Of a DNA stretch of 64,000 nt, positions 1-10,224 are shown in pieces. Position numbers and translations under genes: made by a program. The stretch lies in assembly GCA_930367215.1 (NCBI GenBank), contig OV884056.1, positions 255,839,127 through 255,903,126 on the forward strand, in the 5' to 3' direction. The notes beneath the pieces were generated by a model. That model saw only the letters and a program-made list of their open reading frames with translations. It was not told the DNA's origin and ran no database searches. This stretch comes from Pollenia angustigena. Lineage: Eukaryota > Arthropoda > Insecta > Diptera > Polleniidae. Positions within the stretch are counted from its first letter, which is position 1. Each line of letters starts with the position of its first letter.

Positions 1-929
1 AAACTTTTTTAAATGATTAATTGCCTTTAACTGTTAATAATTTAGTTTTCTTATAGAAAACCTACAAGTTTTGTTTTGACAATGTTGCATATTATGTACA
101 CGGTTAGTTTGACTTTAAGCGTTTATTATTTAATGTTTTATAGATTTTTTTTTGTTTCTAAAAATATTGCTGACATTTCTGTTGATGCAATACATCAGAA
201 CCAACGAAAAAAAACGATTTTTGGTTAGTAAGGGCCTTTGCGTTTTAGGTAACGATATATAATTTCCTTTTTCAATCGCTTAATTGAAAATTCATCAAAT
301 GGGATCTTAGAAGACCCATTAAGATATTAATAACAAAAAATTATCACACAAATGCTAGCTGGGATGGCACTCAACAAAAATAAATTAATTTAAAAAAATA
401 AAAAAACGTCAAACCGATGAAATATTTTAAAATACATAAAAATTGTTTGATTTCCAAGCATTTTCCTGCATTAATTTCTTATACAAATTTAATTTTTTTC
501 TACGAGAAATCAATTTTATTTTGCACAAAACTATTAGGCAAACTGCGAGTTAAAACCGGATTTAAAAAACTTGTAATGTGAACGCAAAATCAGCTGTTAA
601 TAGTTTTAATGTTAAAACCAGGTTTTAACTTTAGGTGTGAAAACACTATAAGCTTCGTTAACAATAGCAGCGACATTTTCACTTGGTGTGCACAATAAAG
701 CAACAATTCTGTTCACAGCCCTACACATTTTCAAATGTTGTTTATAATACAAAATTTTAAAAACGTAAACAAAAAAGTTTTTTGAATGAAATTTCGTATG
801 ATAAACAATGGGTTCTTTAACAAGAACTTTGTTTTCTTAAACAAAATAAAACGAAAAATTTTGATGAAGATGATTCAAATTTGTATTGTACTACGAAGAT
901 AAAAGTTCGGCAATTATAAATGAAAAATT
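1..929. other. AT-rich non-coding stretch
   Basis: No open frame longer than noise and no clear terminal repeat is seen. It is probably intronic or upstream sequence of the beta-tubulin gene, because no tubulin exon occurs before position 8597. This placement is inference. Confidence 0.4.
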
Positions 930-1208
930 ATATCTGCCAAACTCCACCACGAGCACGCTGACAGATGTCGATTCTTTCATTAAAGTTTTTAGTCACTTTT
1001 TGGAAAAATGGTAGGTCTATTTCGTTAATCACAGAACGGACTTTGAGTTTTAGGGCTGCAATCGATTTGATTGGCTCCGTATAGATTCTACTTCTTCACA
1101 TAGCTCCACAAAAATTAATCCAGTGGTGTTAAGTCACACGCTCTGGCTGGCCACTTAACAGCTGATGTTCGTGAAATTATGCGATCGAGAAATTTGGTTT
1201 GCAATACA
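930..1208 (-). pseudogene. mariner/IS630-type transposase, C-terminal remnant
   Basis: Reading the minus strand from about 1200 down gives a frame with the motif WPARACDLTPLD, the typical surroundings of the third catalytic acidic residue of mariner transposases, followed by FLWSYVKK. After a stop and a frame change, more C-terminal sequence follows, including NEIDLPFF and QRARGG near 950. In the intact family this enzyme cuts and pastes its own element at TA sites. Here stops and at least one frameshift make it dead. The N-terminal part of apparently the same copy lies at 1349-1601, with a SINE between them and the middle of the gene missing. The family assignment is firm; the subfamily is not determined. 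Confidence 0.75.
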
Positions 1209-1347
1209 TTTTTTTTTTATATTCCCTAAGCTAATCCCGCAAAGTTCTACGCTTATCTGAAAGAAAGAAACTAGAGTATCTGGCGTGAATCGAACCTGCA
1301 ACCCCGGCGCTGATAAACTAGCTCACTGCCAGCTAGCCTACCGGGGC
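1209..1347 (-). mobile_element. tRNA-derived SINE, copy 1 (inserted in mariner remnant)
   Basis: On the minus strand the element begins near 1347 with a tRNA-like head. It holds a box-B-type motif (GGTTCGATTC) in a T-arm-like context and a D-arm-like stretch around AGCTAGCTGGCAGTGAG. A unique body (CTTTCTTTCAGATAAGCG region) follows, and it ends in an A-rich tail, the T run at 1209-1218 on the plus strand. The same head and body recur at 31027-31176, and the head alone at 38711-38808. Such SINEs are transcribed by Pol III and moved by a LINE. This copy separates the two halves of a mariner remnant, so it is younger than that insertion. No convincing TSD was found. Confidence 0.75.
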
Positions 1348-1348
1348 A

Positions 1349-1625
1349 CTCTTGCTCGTTTCATTGGCTGTGTGGCATGTGGCACCGTCCTGTTGGTGTT
1401 GTCACATTTTGTATCGAGACTGTCGAACTCAAATTTAACGACCCAATTCTTAATTGCGGTCTCAGAAGGACGATTATGTTGTCCGAAAATATCACGAATT
1501 TTACGAAATGTAACTTTAACAGAACCACCATTTTTATAGTGGATTTTAATTATGTTAATGCGATCTTCGAGAGAAATTGTATTCATTGTAACAATTGCCA
1601 ATGCATCTTCTACGAATACGTCAAA
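1349..1625 (-). pseudogene. mariner/IS630-type transposase, N-terminal HTH remnant
   Basis: A minus-strand frame ending at 1601 contains LEDRINIIKIHYKNGGSV and GQHNRPSETAIKNWVVKFE, which match the first helix-turn-helix of mariner-type transposases (the TIR-binding part). The frame then runs into the SINE. Together with the catalytic remnant at 930-1208 it forms one internally deleted, SINE-interrupted copy. Outer TIRs are not recognisable. Confidence 0.7.
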
Positions 1626-1780
1626 AAACTAAATGTCAAAGCCATCGTGTTGTTCGTGTCGCCACAATTAAAAAACAAAGTTCTTGTTGAAAACCCTGAT
1701 ATATCAGCCCTCTATTATATTATGGCCTCATGATTCAGAACACTGATAAAATTTGATATTGTGATAGGTATGTAACCCCC

Positions 1781-1843
1781 CGTTTCCACATGCAAGCGCC
1801 AGTTCGAAAAACTCAACCATTTATTTAACTGCATGTGGAAACG
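1781..1843. repeat. short perfect inverted repeat (MITE-like)
   Basis: CGTTTCCACATGCA at 1781-1794 is repeated exactly inverted at 1830-1843, leaving a 35-base loop. It may be a small MITE or solo foldback. No TSD was identified. Confidence 0.45.
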
Positions 1844-2360
1844 TAGGGTTAGGCACTGATACAATTACAATAAAGATACAATAACAATTAAAACGATCAA
1901 AGTGAACAAAATATTTGTAAATTTTCTGCAATCGTTCTGTATCATTTGCCATCTTTATTCTCTGAGTGCATATAAGTATGTAAACAAAAATTCTTTCCCC
2001 TTTTAACGGTACTAGTTTATTTAATAACAAAATCAATTTTTCAATCATCTCCACTATATTTATTTGAACTTTAACTGATATAAATGTTTTTAATTTACGT
2101 ATTTATTTACATATTTTTCCAATCATTACCAAATAGCAGGCCCCAAGCATTAAACTTTTCATTTCAATTTTGTTTCAATTGAAACAGTTCAAAATTAAAA
2201 TTTAAATTGACAGGGAAAACAATTTGCCAGACAATTACGAACACTTAACAGTGACGAAGAAAAAAATATTCTTAATCAAACAGCCAGTTTCAAACATGAA
2301 CAATTTGACAAAAATTTGATTAAAATAAAGAAACCCAATAAGCACAGTTTTTATCTTATA

Positions 2361-3240
2361 AAGGGTGATTTTTTAGCTATTATCTTTTTGGCAACACTGG
2401 TTTAAACAGCTGACGCACGTTCGAGTTTTGTTTCACTGTCAAACATCTTCAGTTTGGTCTATAATTTAACTATGAATCGTCTTACAAACGAACAACGCTT
2501 GCAAATTATTGAATTTTATTATCAAAATGCGTGGTCTGTTAAAAAAGTCCATCGCGCGCTTCTTGTGCTCAGCGACGAAGCTCATTTTTTGGCTCAATGG
2601 GTACGTTAATAAGCAGAATTGTCGATTTTGGAGTGAAGATCAGCCAGAAGCATTGCAAGAGCTACCAATGCATCCAGAAAAAGTCACATTTTGGTGCGGT
2701 TGTAATGTAACTGTGAATGGTGAGTGCTACCGTGAGATGATATCCAACTTTTTTTTGCCCAAAATGCAAGAGCTTGACTTGCATGACATGTGGTTTCAAC
2801 AAGATGGTGCCACATGCCACACAGCACACTTAACAACGCACTTATTGAGAGACTAGTTCGGTGAACATTTTATTTCACGTTCGGGACCGGTCAATTGGCC
2901 GCCTAGATCGTGCGATTTAACGCCTTTTTTAGACTATTTTTTGTGGGGCTATGTTAAAGCTCATGTCTATACACACATGCCCGCTTCAATTGACGCATTG
3001 GAAGACAACATTGAAGCATTTATTCATGAGATACCGGCCAAAATGTTGGAAAGAGTATGCCAAAATTGGACTAAGCGGATGGACCATTTGAGGCGTAGTC
3101 ACGGTCAACATTTGCATGAAATAATCTTCAAACATTAAATGATATGAACCGTACTATCGATTCAAATAAAGATGGCATGCATTTTTCTGAGTTTTATGTG
3201 TTTTTTTTAACTTTCCCATAGCTCTTAAAAAATCACCCGA
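2361..3240 (+). mobile_element. internally deleted mariner element with intact TIRs
   Basis: The left end GGGTGATTTTTTAGCT (from 2363) and the right end, read inverted, GGGTGATTTTTTAAGAGCT (to 3238) form matching TIRs. TA dinucleotides at 2359-2360 and 3241-3242 fit the TA target duplication of the Tc1/mariner superfamily. The element is 880 bp against roughly 1.3 kb for complete relatives, because the central part of the transposase gene is missing. It could be mobilised only in trans. Confidence 0.9.
2472..3138 (+). pseudogene. mariner-type transposase, internally deleted
   Basis: The ATG at 2472 begins MNRLTNEQRLQIIEFYYQN, the usual N-terminal HTH start. About 30 codons later the frame jumps to SDEAHF, the first catalytic-Asp region, so the second HTH and linker are deleted. 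Downstream, FWSEDQPEALQELPMHP, MWFQQDGATCHTAH (second catalytic region, near 2800), CDLTPL (third, near 2915) and the C-terminal QNWTKRMDHLRRS are all recognisable. Interruptions include a frame change near 2605, loss of sequence after WCG near 2700 and a stop near 2855. The normal role is cut-and-paste transposition at TA; this copy is non-functional. Confidence 0.88.
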
Positions 3241-3755
3241 TATATACATATGCATATTCCTGCATATATGAACCCCAGAGGGAAGCGAACTTACACCAAA
3301 GTAGTCCCGTGATAGGTGTTTTGAGGTAGAGACCGGCTCTAGTTCTAACACTTTACATGAATAAGACCTACCACTTTTACATGGGGTTGTCATTGGAGGG
3401 GGCCAATTGACACCATTTGACCATTCACACATCTATTCTCAATGAACGTGTTTAGTGTAAGTTTCTACAATGTAGTATTACTTTAATACAATGTAGTATT
3501 TTTACAATCAAACAAGTCCTACAACTAAGTTCAGGAACCAAATTTTAGAAGGTCCCAAAAAATGTGTCATACCACCGGTAAAGATTGTACTGTAATTCAT
3601 TACTTTTTCTACCTTTTTGTTCTTCATAAATCAGTTAAATGATTGGTTCTCTTTAAACTGGTCATGAGTTCTTTCTTTTTGCACTTGTTTTGTTTTCACA
3701 AATCCCAGGACCAGTCTGTTGGACCAATGGACACAAATTTCCCGTATGGAATATA

Positions 3756-4276
3756 CAGTGTCGAGAAATTAATACAGACGATGATATGTTCCATCCAAAT
3801 GACATGTCTTAGAAAATTTTGCATTTAACTTTTATTGATAAAACTTACTGTAGAATTCTTTTAAATAAAACCTCTGGGAAATTCTAGACAATAAATTTGG
3901 GGCTTGTTAATCAACTAATAAGCAGGTTATATCTCAAAAAGTTCAAGAAGCTTGGTATGTACTCGATTACCCTGGATAACTGTGCTTATCTCGTGATTTC
4001 ATTGAAGCGTAGATGCAAACAGGTAATTAAAATGAAAGGTGCTTTTCCTAAAATTCGAAATTATATTCGGATTTGATTGCAAAAAGTCAAAAATTTAAAT
4101 GTCTCGATTATTTTCCACACATATTTTTTTAATTTCATCAATTATTTGTATTTTTTTTTTAAATTTATTATATAGACAAGTTGAATATACAGATTTTATC
4201 TTATGTATGAGACACTAAATAAAAAATTAAGAAACTATTTGAAATGTCAGGGGTCCCTTTTTTATTTTCGACACTG
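3756..4276 (+). mobile_element. Tc1-like element, deleted, with TIRs
   Basis: CAGTGTCGAGAA at the left and the inverted CAGTGTCGAAAA at the right are preceded and followed by TA (3754-3755, 4277-4278). This is the target and end structure of Tc1-like elements. The 521-bp body retains only the last part of a transposase frame (3948-4052). Confidence 0.7.
3948..4052 (+). pseudogene. Tc1-like transposase C-terminal fragment
   Basis: The frame reads KLGMYSITLDNCAYLVISL then KRRCKQVIKMKGAF. The motif LVxSLxRRCxxVIKxKG closes most Tc1-like transposases. No catalytic residues remain. Confidence 0.6.
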
Positions 4277-4279
4277 TAT

Positions 4280-5528
4280 GTAGGCATACGATATATTAAT
4301 ATACCCCACAGTTCCGGTTATCGGTTTCGCAATCTTTGGTAGACAAAATTCTGGTTCTCGTTTCAGACACAAAATTCTAAAGTAACTCTGGCCAAAAAGG
4401 TATTCTTAAAAAGGTTTAAAATCTCTTTTTTTAACAGCTGGGTACATTTTTCCATATTAATACATGTATATGTATGTATAGGTTATTATGTATTTTCCAT
4501 TATTTTTTGGTTGTGTACCTTGTTGGTTTTGTGGCCAAAATGAAAAAAGTTCAACAAATTTTATCAATTTAGTTTTTTTCTGTTTTTCGGCTGCCATGTT
4601 CAGTTTGATTACTTCCTTATTAAGATAGTTTATTAGAACTGCAAATGACAATTTAATCGTTTTTTAATAATTGAAACTCATTGTTATTAAATTGATGCAA
4701 CAGTTTGAGGGCATTTTAATTATTAAAGGATATATGCACAGAAAAGTGGGCAGAATTAGTTTAAATTTTTTATGGACATTATTGATAAGGAGGGCGTAAA
4801 TAAGAATTTTAGTACAAATATAATAGACTAATCGAAGTGTTTTCGAAGAAAATATACAAATGTATAAAGATTTCAAAATAAAGATGAAAAAGTAAACTTT
4901 GTACAACAAATTGATTCTTTTAAGGGAATTTTTTTAATAGAAATTTAATTGCAACTGATATTTTTTACGTCATACAAGAAATTACTCTCGGGAGCTTGCA
5001 CCTACACATAAGCCTTGGATATAGGTAAAGCCAAACCTTAAGCTATTCTAGGGCTTTCAATTGGCAGATCCTCTTATCATCAGAACTAGTTAAGAGCATA
5101 TGCCTTGACTGGACTGGCTTATATGAAATCGTAGCGTGTTAGGACTTAAATATTACGCATTAAGATTTACCTTTGGCCCCTTAATTAAGAAGTTTTTCGT
5201 CTTGCTGACAGATAATTAATTACATTGGTCATATTAAAACCTTCCTTGAGCTATTATAAACAGTGCTCTGTAATTTAAATTTCTATGACTCATTCGATTC
5301 TATAAAGTCATTTTAGACAAATAACAAGAGTAAAGTTTTCTTTAATATTGAATTGAACTGTTTGAACTTAAGTTCGAAAGCAAGCAGCTTAAAGATGTGA
5401 TTTCACATGTTATACATAAGTGACCATTATAGTGGTCAATTTCTTTCTTGTACCCTTCCCCTGGCATTAGACTCCCGAACTATGCAGATGCAAACCATTG
5501 TATAGGGCTTAAGCGGGGGGGGGGGTCT
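4280..5528. other. AT-rich stretch without recognised feature
   Basis: Only short chance frames are seen. A G10 homopolymer lies near 5515-5525. No coding, RNA or terminal-repeat signal could be supported. Confidence 0.4.
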
Positions 5529-5948
5529 CTTTAAAACCATGTGAGAAAAGGCCATAATGGCCTTATTGCCCAATCATTGAGAAGTAAGGTCATATTTAAA
5601 ATTTTGCGAAATGACAGATATAGCCATATTTTTTTTCGCAAATGAGAGATAAAGCCATATTTTTTCAGAAACTTGTTATACATGGTGTAAACATTCTGTT
5701 AAAGGGAAACCCCTAAGCACGGCCGCAGGCCGCCACGCAGAAAAATTGTAGTAATCGAAGCCAGATTTCAATACTTAACTTTTGTGTCTCCGGAACTGAA
5801 ATGAGAGATAAAGCCATTTTCTAATATTGCTAATGTGAGCTAAGGCCATGATGGCTTTATCTCCCATTCAAATGAAAAAAAAAAGGATTTATCTCCCTAT
5901 TGAATGAGAGATTAAGCCATCATGGCCTTATCTCACATGGCATTAAAG
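5529..5948. mobile_element. MITE with ~40-bp TIRs and subterminal repeats
   Basis: The left end (CCATGTGAGA then AAGGCCATAATGGC, from 5537) and the right end inverted (CCATGTGAGA then AAGGCCATGATGGC, to 5940) match over about 40 bp. Similarity extends outward into CTTTAA. Inside, AATGAGAGATAAAGCCAT or close variants recur near 5615, 5642, 5800, 5905 and inverted near 5845. Subterminal repetition of this kind is typical of transposase-binding sites in hAT-like and P-like elements. The superfamily is not assigned and the TSD is uncertain. Confidence 0.65.
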
Positions 5949-6282
5949 CCAGACATTGGTAATAAATTGATTTAATCCTTTCTTAAGCGGCTGCTAATCT
6001 ACGCAACTTTAGTTGTAATGAAATTAAGATACAGTGCAAGATCGCAACAATCTATAAAACTGGATTAAAAAGAAGTTAAAAAAAAGAATCAGTTTCGTTA
6101 ACTAATTTAGTTTATTTTATTCTTAAAAAAAGTAGCAAATAAATTAATTGAGGAGTGTCCGCTATAGGCAAAGAGCGTTATAACCGGTATTCGTTAAAAG
6201 CAGGAAACCCGTAAATATGCAAGCGCATGTCTTTCCTTGTGCTGCCAATGGAGACAAAAACAAAATACTTATGCATTTTAAG

Positions 6283-6909
6283 CATTGCTCGAAAATAAAC
6301 ACTAAATATCGCTCCTTAGTGTTCGGTTCGGTAGATTTGTTGAAAATACAAACGCTAATAGTGTTTTGTGTAGTAAATCATTAAAAAAATAACGTTCCCC
6401 TGTTCCAAAAATAATACTTTTCTTATTTAACTCAACAAAAATATGAGAACAATTAATTCCGTTCAGTTTTTTTTTAAACCACAAACTTCATTGTGTTCGG
6501 TTCAGCGCACTAGTGTTCGTTCGTTTCTATTATGCTTAGCGCCCCTTTGGCTGAAAAAACTAAACATTTTTTAAAAAAACAATATACATACACATACGAA
6601 AAAAAAATAATTTTACACAAACAAAACATATACACAATAGTTGCTAAAATTTTTTGTTTGTTCATTTCTTTATCAACGTAAAAATCAAACACAGAACATT
6701 AAAATATAATGTTTGTCTACAGTAGCACTACAATTGTTCTGTTTTTAAACAAAAACCAGAACACTATATAGTGTTCGTCTCTTTCTTGAAAATAGTTACG
6801 AACGGTGTTAGGGGTTGTGTTCGTCTACACAAAAACTAAAAAAATAGATATCGTTCCTGGGTTCGTGAGCCGAACGCTAAATAATGTTCTGTTTATTTTT
6901 GAAAAATGT
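6283..6909. mobile_element. hAT-like MITE family A, copy 1
   Basis: Shares most of its length with 11517-12086 and 23186-23870. The common start is TCGAAAATAAACACTAAATATCGC; the common end carries ATCGTTCCTGGG, CCGAACGCTAA and ATAATGTTCTGTTT. GTGTTCG is scattered in both orientations, as expected for subterminal transposase sites. The ends of this copy are the most degraded, and no TSD was found. Confidence 0.7.
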
Positions 6910-7420
6910 TTGTAAGCTTTAAATGAACTCTGGCATCTGTTTATTAGTGCTTATTTTGGCATATTTCAACCTTTTCAGAATTTTTTTTTGGATATATTAG
7001 TCAAAACAGCATTTTTTAAGTTGTGTATGTTTCACGTTTTTGAAGCCTTTTTTGATACTCGTTAATTTTAAATGCACAAGTAACTCTTTTATAACATAAT
7101 TTTATTCTGGCTGGTCCATTACTGCCCATGGGTCCCAAAGAGAGAACACTCGAAAATGTGTCTTTAGATATTGTACCGTAGCCTTGATTAACTATACTTT
7201 ATTACTTGTATTACACATTAGAATATTATAAAATTTTGTTTAGTGCATATTTCCGGTTTCCCTGGTAATAAGCATTTTCTATTGCATTGGAATTGGCATT
7301 TAAGGAGAATCCAGTAAATGCTTTATACAAGATTGTTAAAGCACCATACATTTCGGTGTTCCGCGATGACAAATATGTACAGGTCCATTACACTAAATTG
7401 ATAACCAAAACATACTATAG

Positions 7421-7841
7421 CCCAATAAAAAATGTTATTATGTTGCGAAGCACTAAAGGTACATTTAAAAAATAAGCGCACAATTATGCGCTACGCAATA
7501 AGACATACAGAAATGCAGTAAAGTAAGTGAAAGAACTCTAAACAACTTGTATAAAAAAAATAACATTTCAAGTGCTACGGCATTGCCTTACTACGAAGCA
7601 GGTTTGTAAGGGAGAATACTAAAAAATAACTGTATCAAAACAGTCAGTGTATAAAGATTATCGTTACATCCAACAATTTTTATGTGCGCTTAATAATGCG
7701 CTTTATGTGTTAAAAATGTATTGCTTCAAAGTGGGAACTCGCCATATAAAATTCATGTCTTCCGTAAGCGCAATGGTAAGCGAAACCCTTATGTTTTTCC
7801 CTTACAAACCTGCTTCGTTGGAAGCTCCATTTTTTATTGGG
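7421..7841. mobile_element. MITE family B with double TIRs, copy 1
   Basis: Outer TIRs CCCAATAAAAAATG / CATTTTTTATTGGG and inner inverted repeats GAAGCAGGTTTGTAAGGGAG (7595-7614) / its complement (7799-7816). A second copy of the same 421-bp length, in the opposite orientation, is at 47443-47863. The region between the inner repeats and the flanking arms is conserved between copies, so the whole 421 bp moved as a unit. Confidence 0.7.
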
Positions 7842-7861
7842 AGCATTCTCTGTGCTGTATA

Positions 7862-8596
7862 AAGTCGAAATCGAGCTCTTCAATGATAGAAGGCCGATAA
7901 TGATGTGATTGTTGTAACAATATTTTAAATGAATCAAACCTTTGCATGATCAATGCAACAAAATTATAATTGTCGCGCCTTATCATGATTGTAAACAAAA
8001 ATAATAATTTGCCATAGCATATCTAATAAATATGTTTTTTAGATATGCTACGTCAAATATTTCCATATTAAATGGCATTTTCATGTATGTATTTTCATTT
8101 TGGGTTTTTTTTTTGTCACTTCCGAAAAATAATTCATTACAAAGCGTTTGCAGCAGAAATCCATAATGAATCCGTATAATTAACCAATTTAAAGCAACTT
8201 AACTCAAACACGCAGAAAACATCAAAATAATTATAAATTCCAAAAACACAATAATAAATATTGGAATTTAAATGGCTGCATAATTAAACATAATTGATAA
8301 TGAAATCTTCGTAAACACACGTACAAATGTGCGCAAATACGCACACACACAAATACTCTTAACGATTTCAACGGATACAGTACGTACATCCTTCGGAAGA
8401 CTTATTTATGTATGTACAAAGAAGGAGTTAATACAACAAAAGATTAAATGGCGCGTGCATTTTATAACATTTAATTAATAATCTTAACGTTTTCGTCTAA
8501 AGGACATTATAACATCGCATAATTTCTTGCTTCATTCAAATCATTGTTTCTCATTCTCCCTTTCTCTCTTTCCCCACACCCATCACATAATTACAG
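7862..8596. other. intron sequence upstream of tubulin exon; polypyrimidine tract
   Basis: No gene is seen. The last ~55 bases before 8597 are rich in C and T and end in TTACAG, a good 3' splice site. Confidence 0.6.
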
Positions 8597-8861
8597 GTTA
8601 CAATGTCTGGCGTTACCACCTGTTTACGTTTCCCCGGCCAATTGAATGCTGATTTACGTAAATTGGCTGTGAACATGGTGCCATTCCCACGTTTACATTT
8701 CTTTATGCCTGGTTTTGCTCCATTAACCGCCAAAGGTTGCCAACAATATCGTGCCCTGACTGTGGCCGAACTAACCGCTCAAATGTTTGATGCCAAAAAC
8801 ATGATGACTGCCTGTGATCCCCGACATGGTCGTTATCTTACAGTGGCCACTATCTTCCGCG
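8597..8861 (+). CDS. beta-tubulin, exon (residues ~231-319)
   Basis: The exon encodes [20 protein letters not shown], then [20 protein letters not shown] and, near its end, [11 protein letters not shown], which are near-invariant beta-tubulin core segments. Cys239 of the colchicine region lies in TTCLRF. Beta-tubulin pairs with alpha-tubulin and polymerises into microtubules; this part forms the start of the intermediate domain. The exon begins after the acceptor TTACAG (8591-8596). It ends at 8861 before GTAAGT, leaving one base (phase 1) that completes a Gly codon with the next exon. Unlike most beta-tubulins the text has AKGCQQ instead of SRGSQQ and VAELTAQ instead of VPELTQQ. The upstream exons, with the GTP-binding N-terminal half, are outside the window. 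Confidence 0.95.
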
Positions 8862-8899
8862 GTAAGTTTAAATTTTATACGGTATTTAATTAAAGTTTT

Positions 8900-9713
8900 A
8901 TTGAAATATTTTAAAATTTATTTCAAAAATAACTTTTATTTATTAAGTATTTTATTTAAGTTGCATTAAAACAATTAATCCTTTTTGATTAATGACTGTG
9001 TTCATTTGTTTGCTTTTCACGCTGCTGCAATTTCTTTTCATGTCAAATAAATTCTGTTAAAACAATGAGGGGATTAAGTGGCAAAATATTAAAGTGCTTA
9101 GTGAATTTAAACAAGTTAATGCAAAACTTTAATTTAGCATTAAAAAATTTAACTATTAAGTTACATAAATAATTGTGTAAATTGAAAAGGGATTTGCAAA
9201 CGACAAATTGTGGTGGGTTACAGAAGAGCCTTGTTTTGGTTAATAAGTAAAACTTATTAGAACTAATAAGTAAAACTTATTAGTTGAGAAAAGTGCTTGT
9301 GTTCACTATTTAGTAACTCTATTCAAAAGAGGTCATTGCCGACCCTTTTCATATACAATTATTAGAGTCTTTCAAATTCATCGTCCAAGCGAATCAGAAT
9401 AAGTGTTGACTTTTTTGCTATTTTAATCCCTTCATAAAAAAATCTTTTGATTCAAAATCAAAACTTTTTTTGCAAGGAAAGATTATTTACGTATCAATAG
9501 TAGAATATGTATTGATTCTACACTATTCGAATAAGCTGAAGACATTTTCATCTTAGATATTGAAAATATCAGCGTTGAATAGTTGTACACAAATTTTCGT
9601 TTTTTGTTTGACAGTTTTTGTTTTCGACGACAATTTATTAAACCATGGAAAATATCAGAGTTTAGTTTCATTTGTTCTTGAGAGCTCTTTGTAGAAAATC
9701 AAGCAAACAAATA
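8900..9713. other. intron stretch without recognised gene
   Basis: AT-rich sequence with small palindromes, notably AATAAGTAAAACTTATTAG repeated twice around 9241-9285. Nothing else was recognised. Confidence 0.4.
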
Positions 9714-9945
9714 TGAGGATGTGTCAACAGGTCCGTGACTTTTTAATTAAACACAGGTTTTTGGATAAAACTTCATTTTAGTGTTCTACTTAGTCTCCTT
9801 TGAGCTTAATAAACTTTGTCCCACTTTTCTCCAGCTTTTGTAAGCCATCTAAATATTAAAATTTGACGAGGAATCAAAATAGGTATTCGGTATTTGTAAC
9901 AAAGATCTTTCCGCTAAGGCATTTTTTAGGTTTGAAAACAAGAGC
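9714..9945 (-). pseudogene. mariner transposase C-terminus and 3' end
   Basis: On the minus strand, fragments KKCLSGKIFVTN (near 9930) and LEKSGTKFIKLKGD (near 9830-9800) correspond to the C-terminal end of mariner transposases. They are followed by the family's typical tail and an end reading AAAAGTCACGGACCTGTTGACACAT. Stops interrupt the frame. Only this end of the element is visible; the rest was lost. Confidence 0.65.
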
Positions 9946-10224
9946 TTAAACTTGGTAATAGGGCAGAGGAGGAAGCAATTCGTAGCCTTATGCATGGAGT
10001 TTTGCCAAGGAATGCTTAATGTGCATACGAAATTAATTTTTTCAATTGTCTTCTTAAATCACGAGGCATTTGTCTATCAATTGCTATCAAATACAAACTT
10101 AGATTTTTTTAATGTAATTTCTAGGGGTGTGTTAATTTTTGTTCAATAATGACTTTAATAATGATTTCTCTAAATAGTCATGCTTGACCGACTATACTTT
10201 CTTAATTTTTTATATTGAGTATTT

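Noticed and set aside
1275..1347. Functional tRNA gene
   Set aside because: Box-B and T-arm-like sequence are present, but there is no complete cloverleaf, and the same unit recurs with a common body and an A tail, so it is a SINE.
6283..6909. TSD for hAT-like MITE copy 1
   Set aside because: Both ends are degraded and no 8-bp match could be placed; membership rests on internal similarity only.
8551..8733. Minus-strand 60-codon frame
   Set aside because: Antisense shadow of the beta-tubulin exon.
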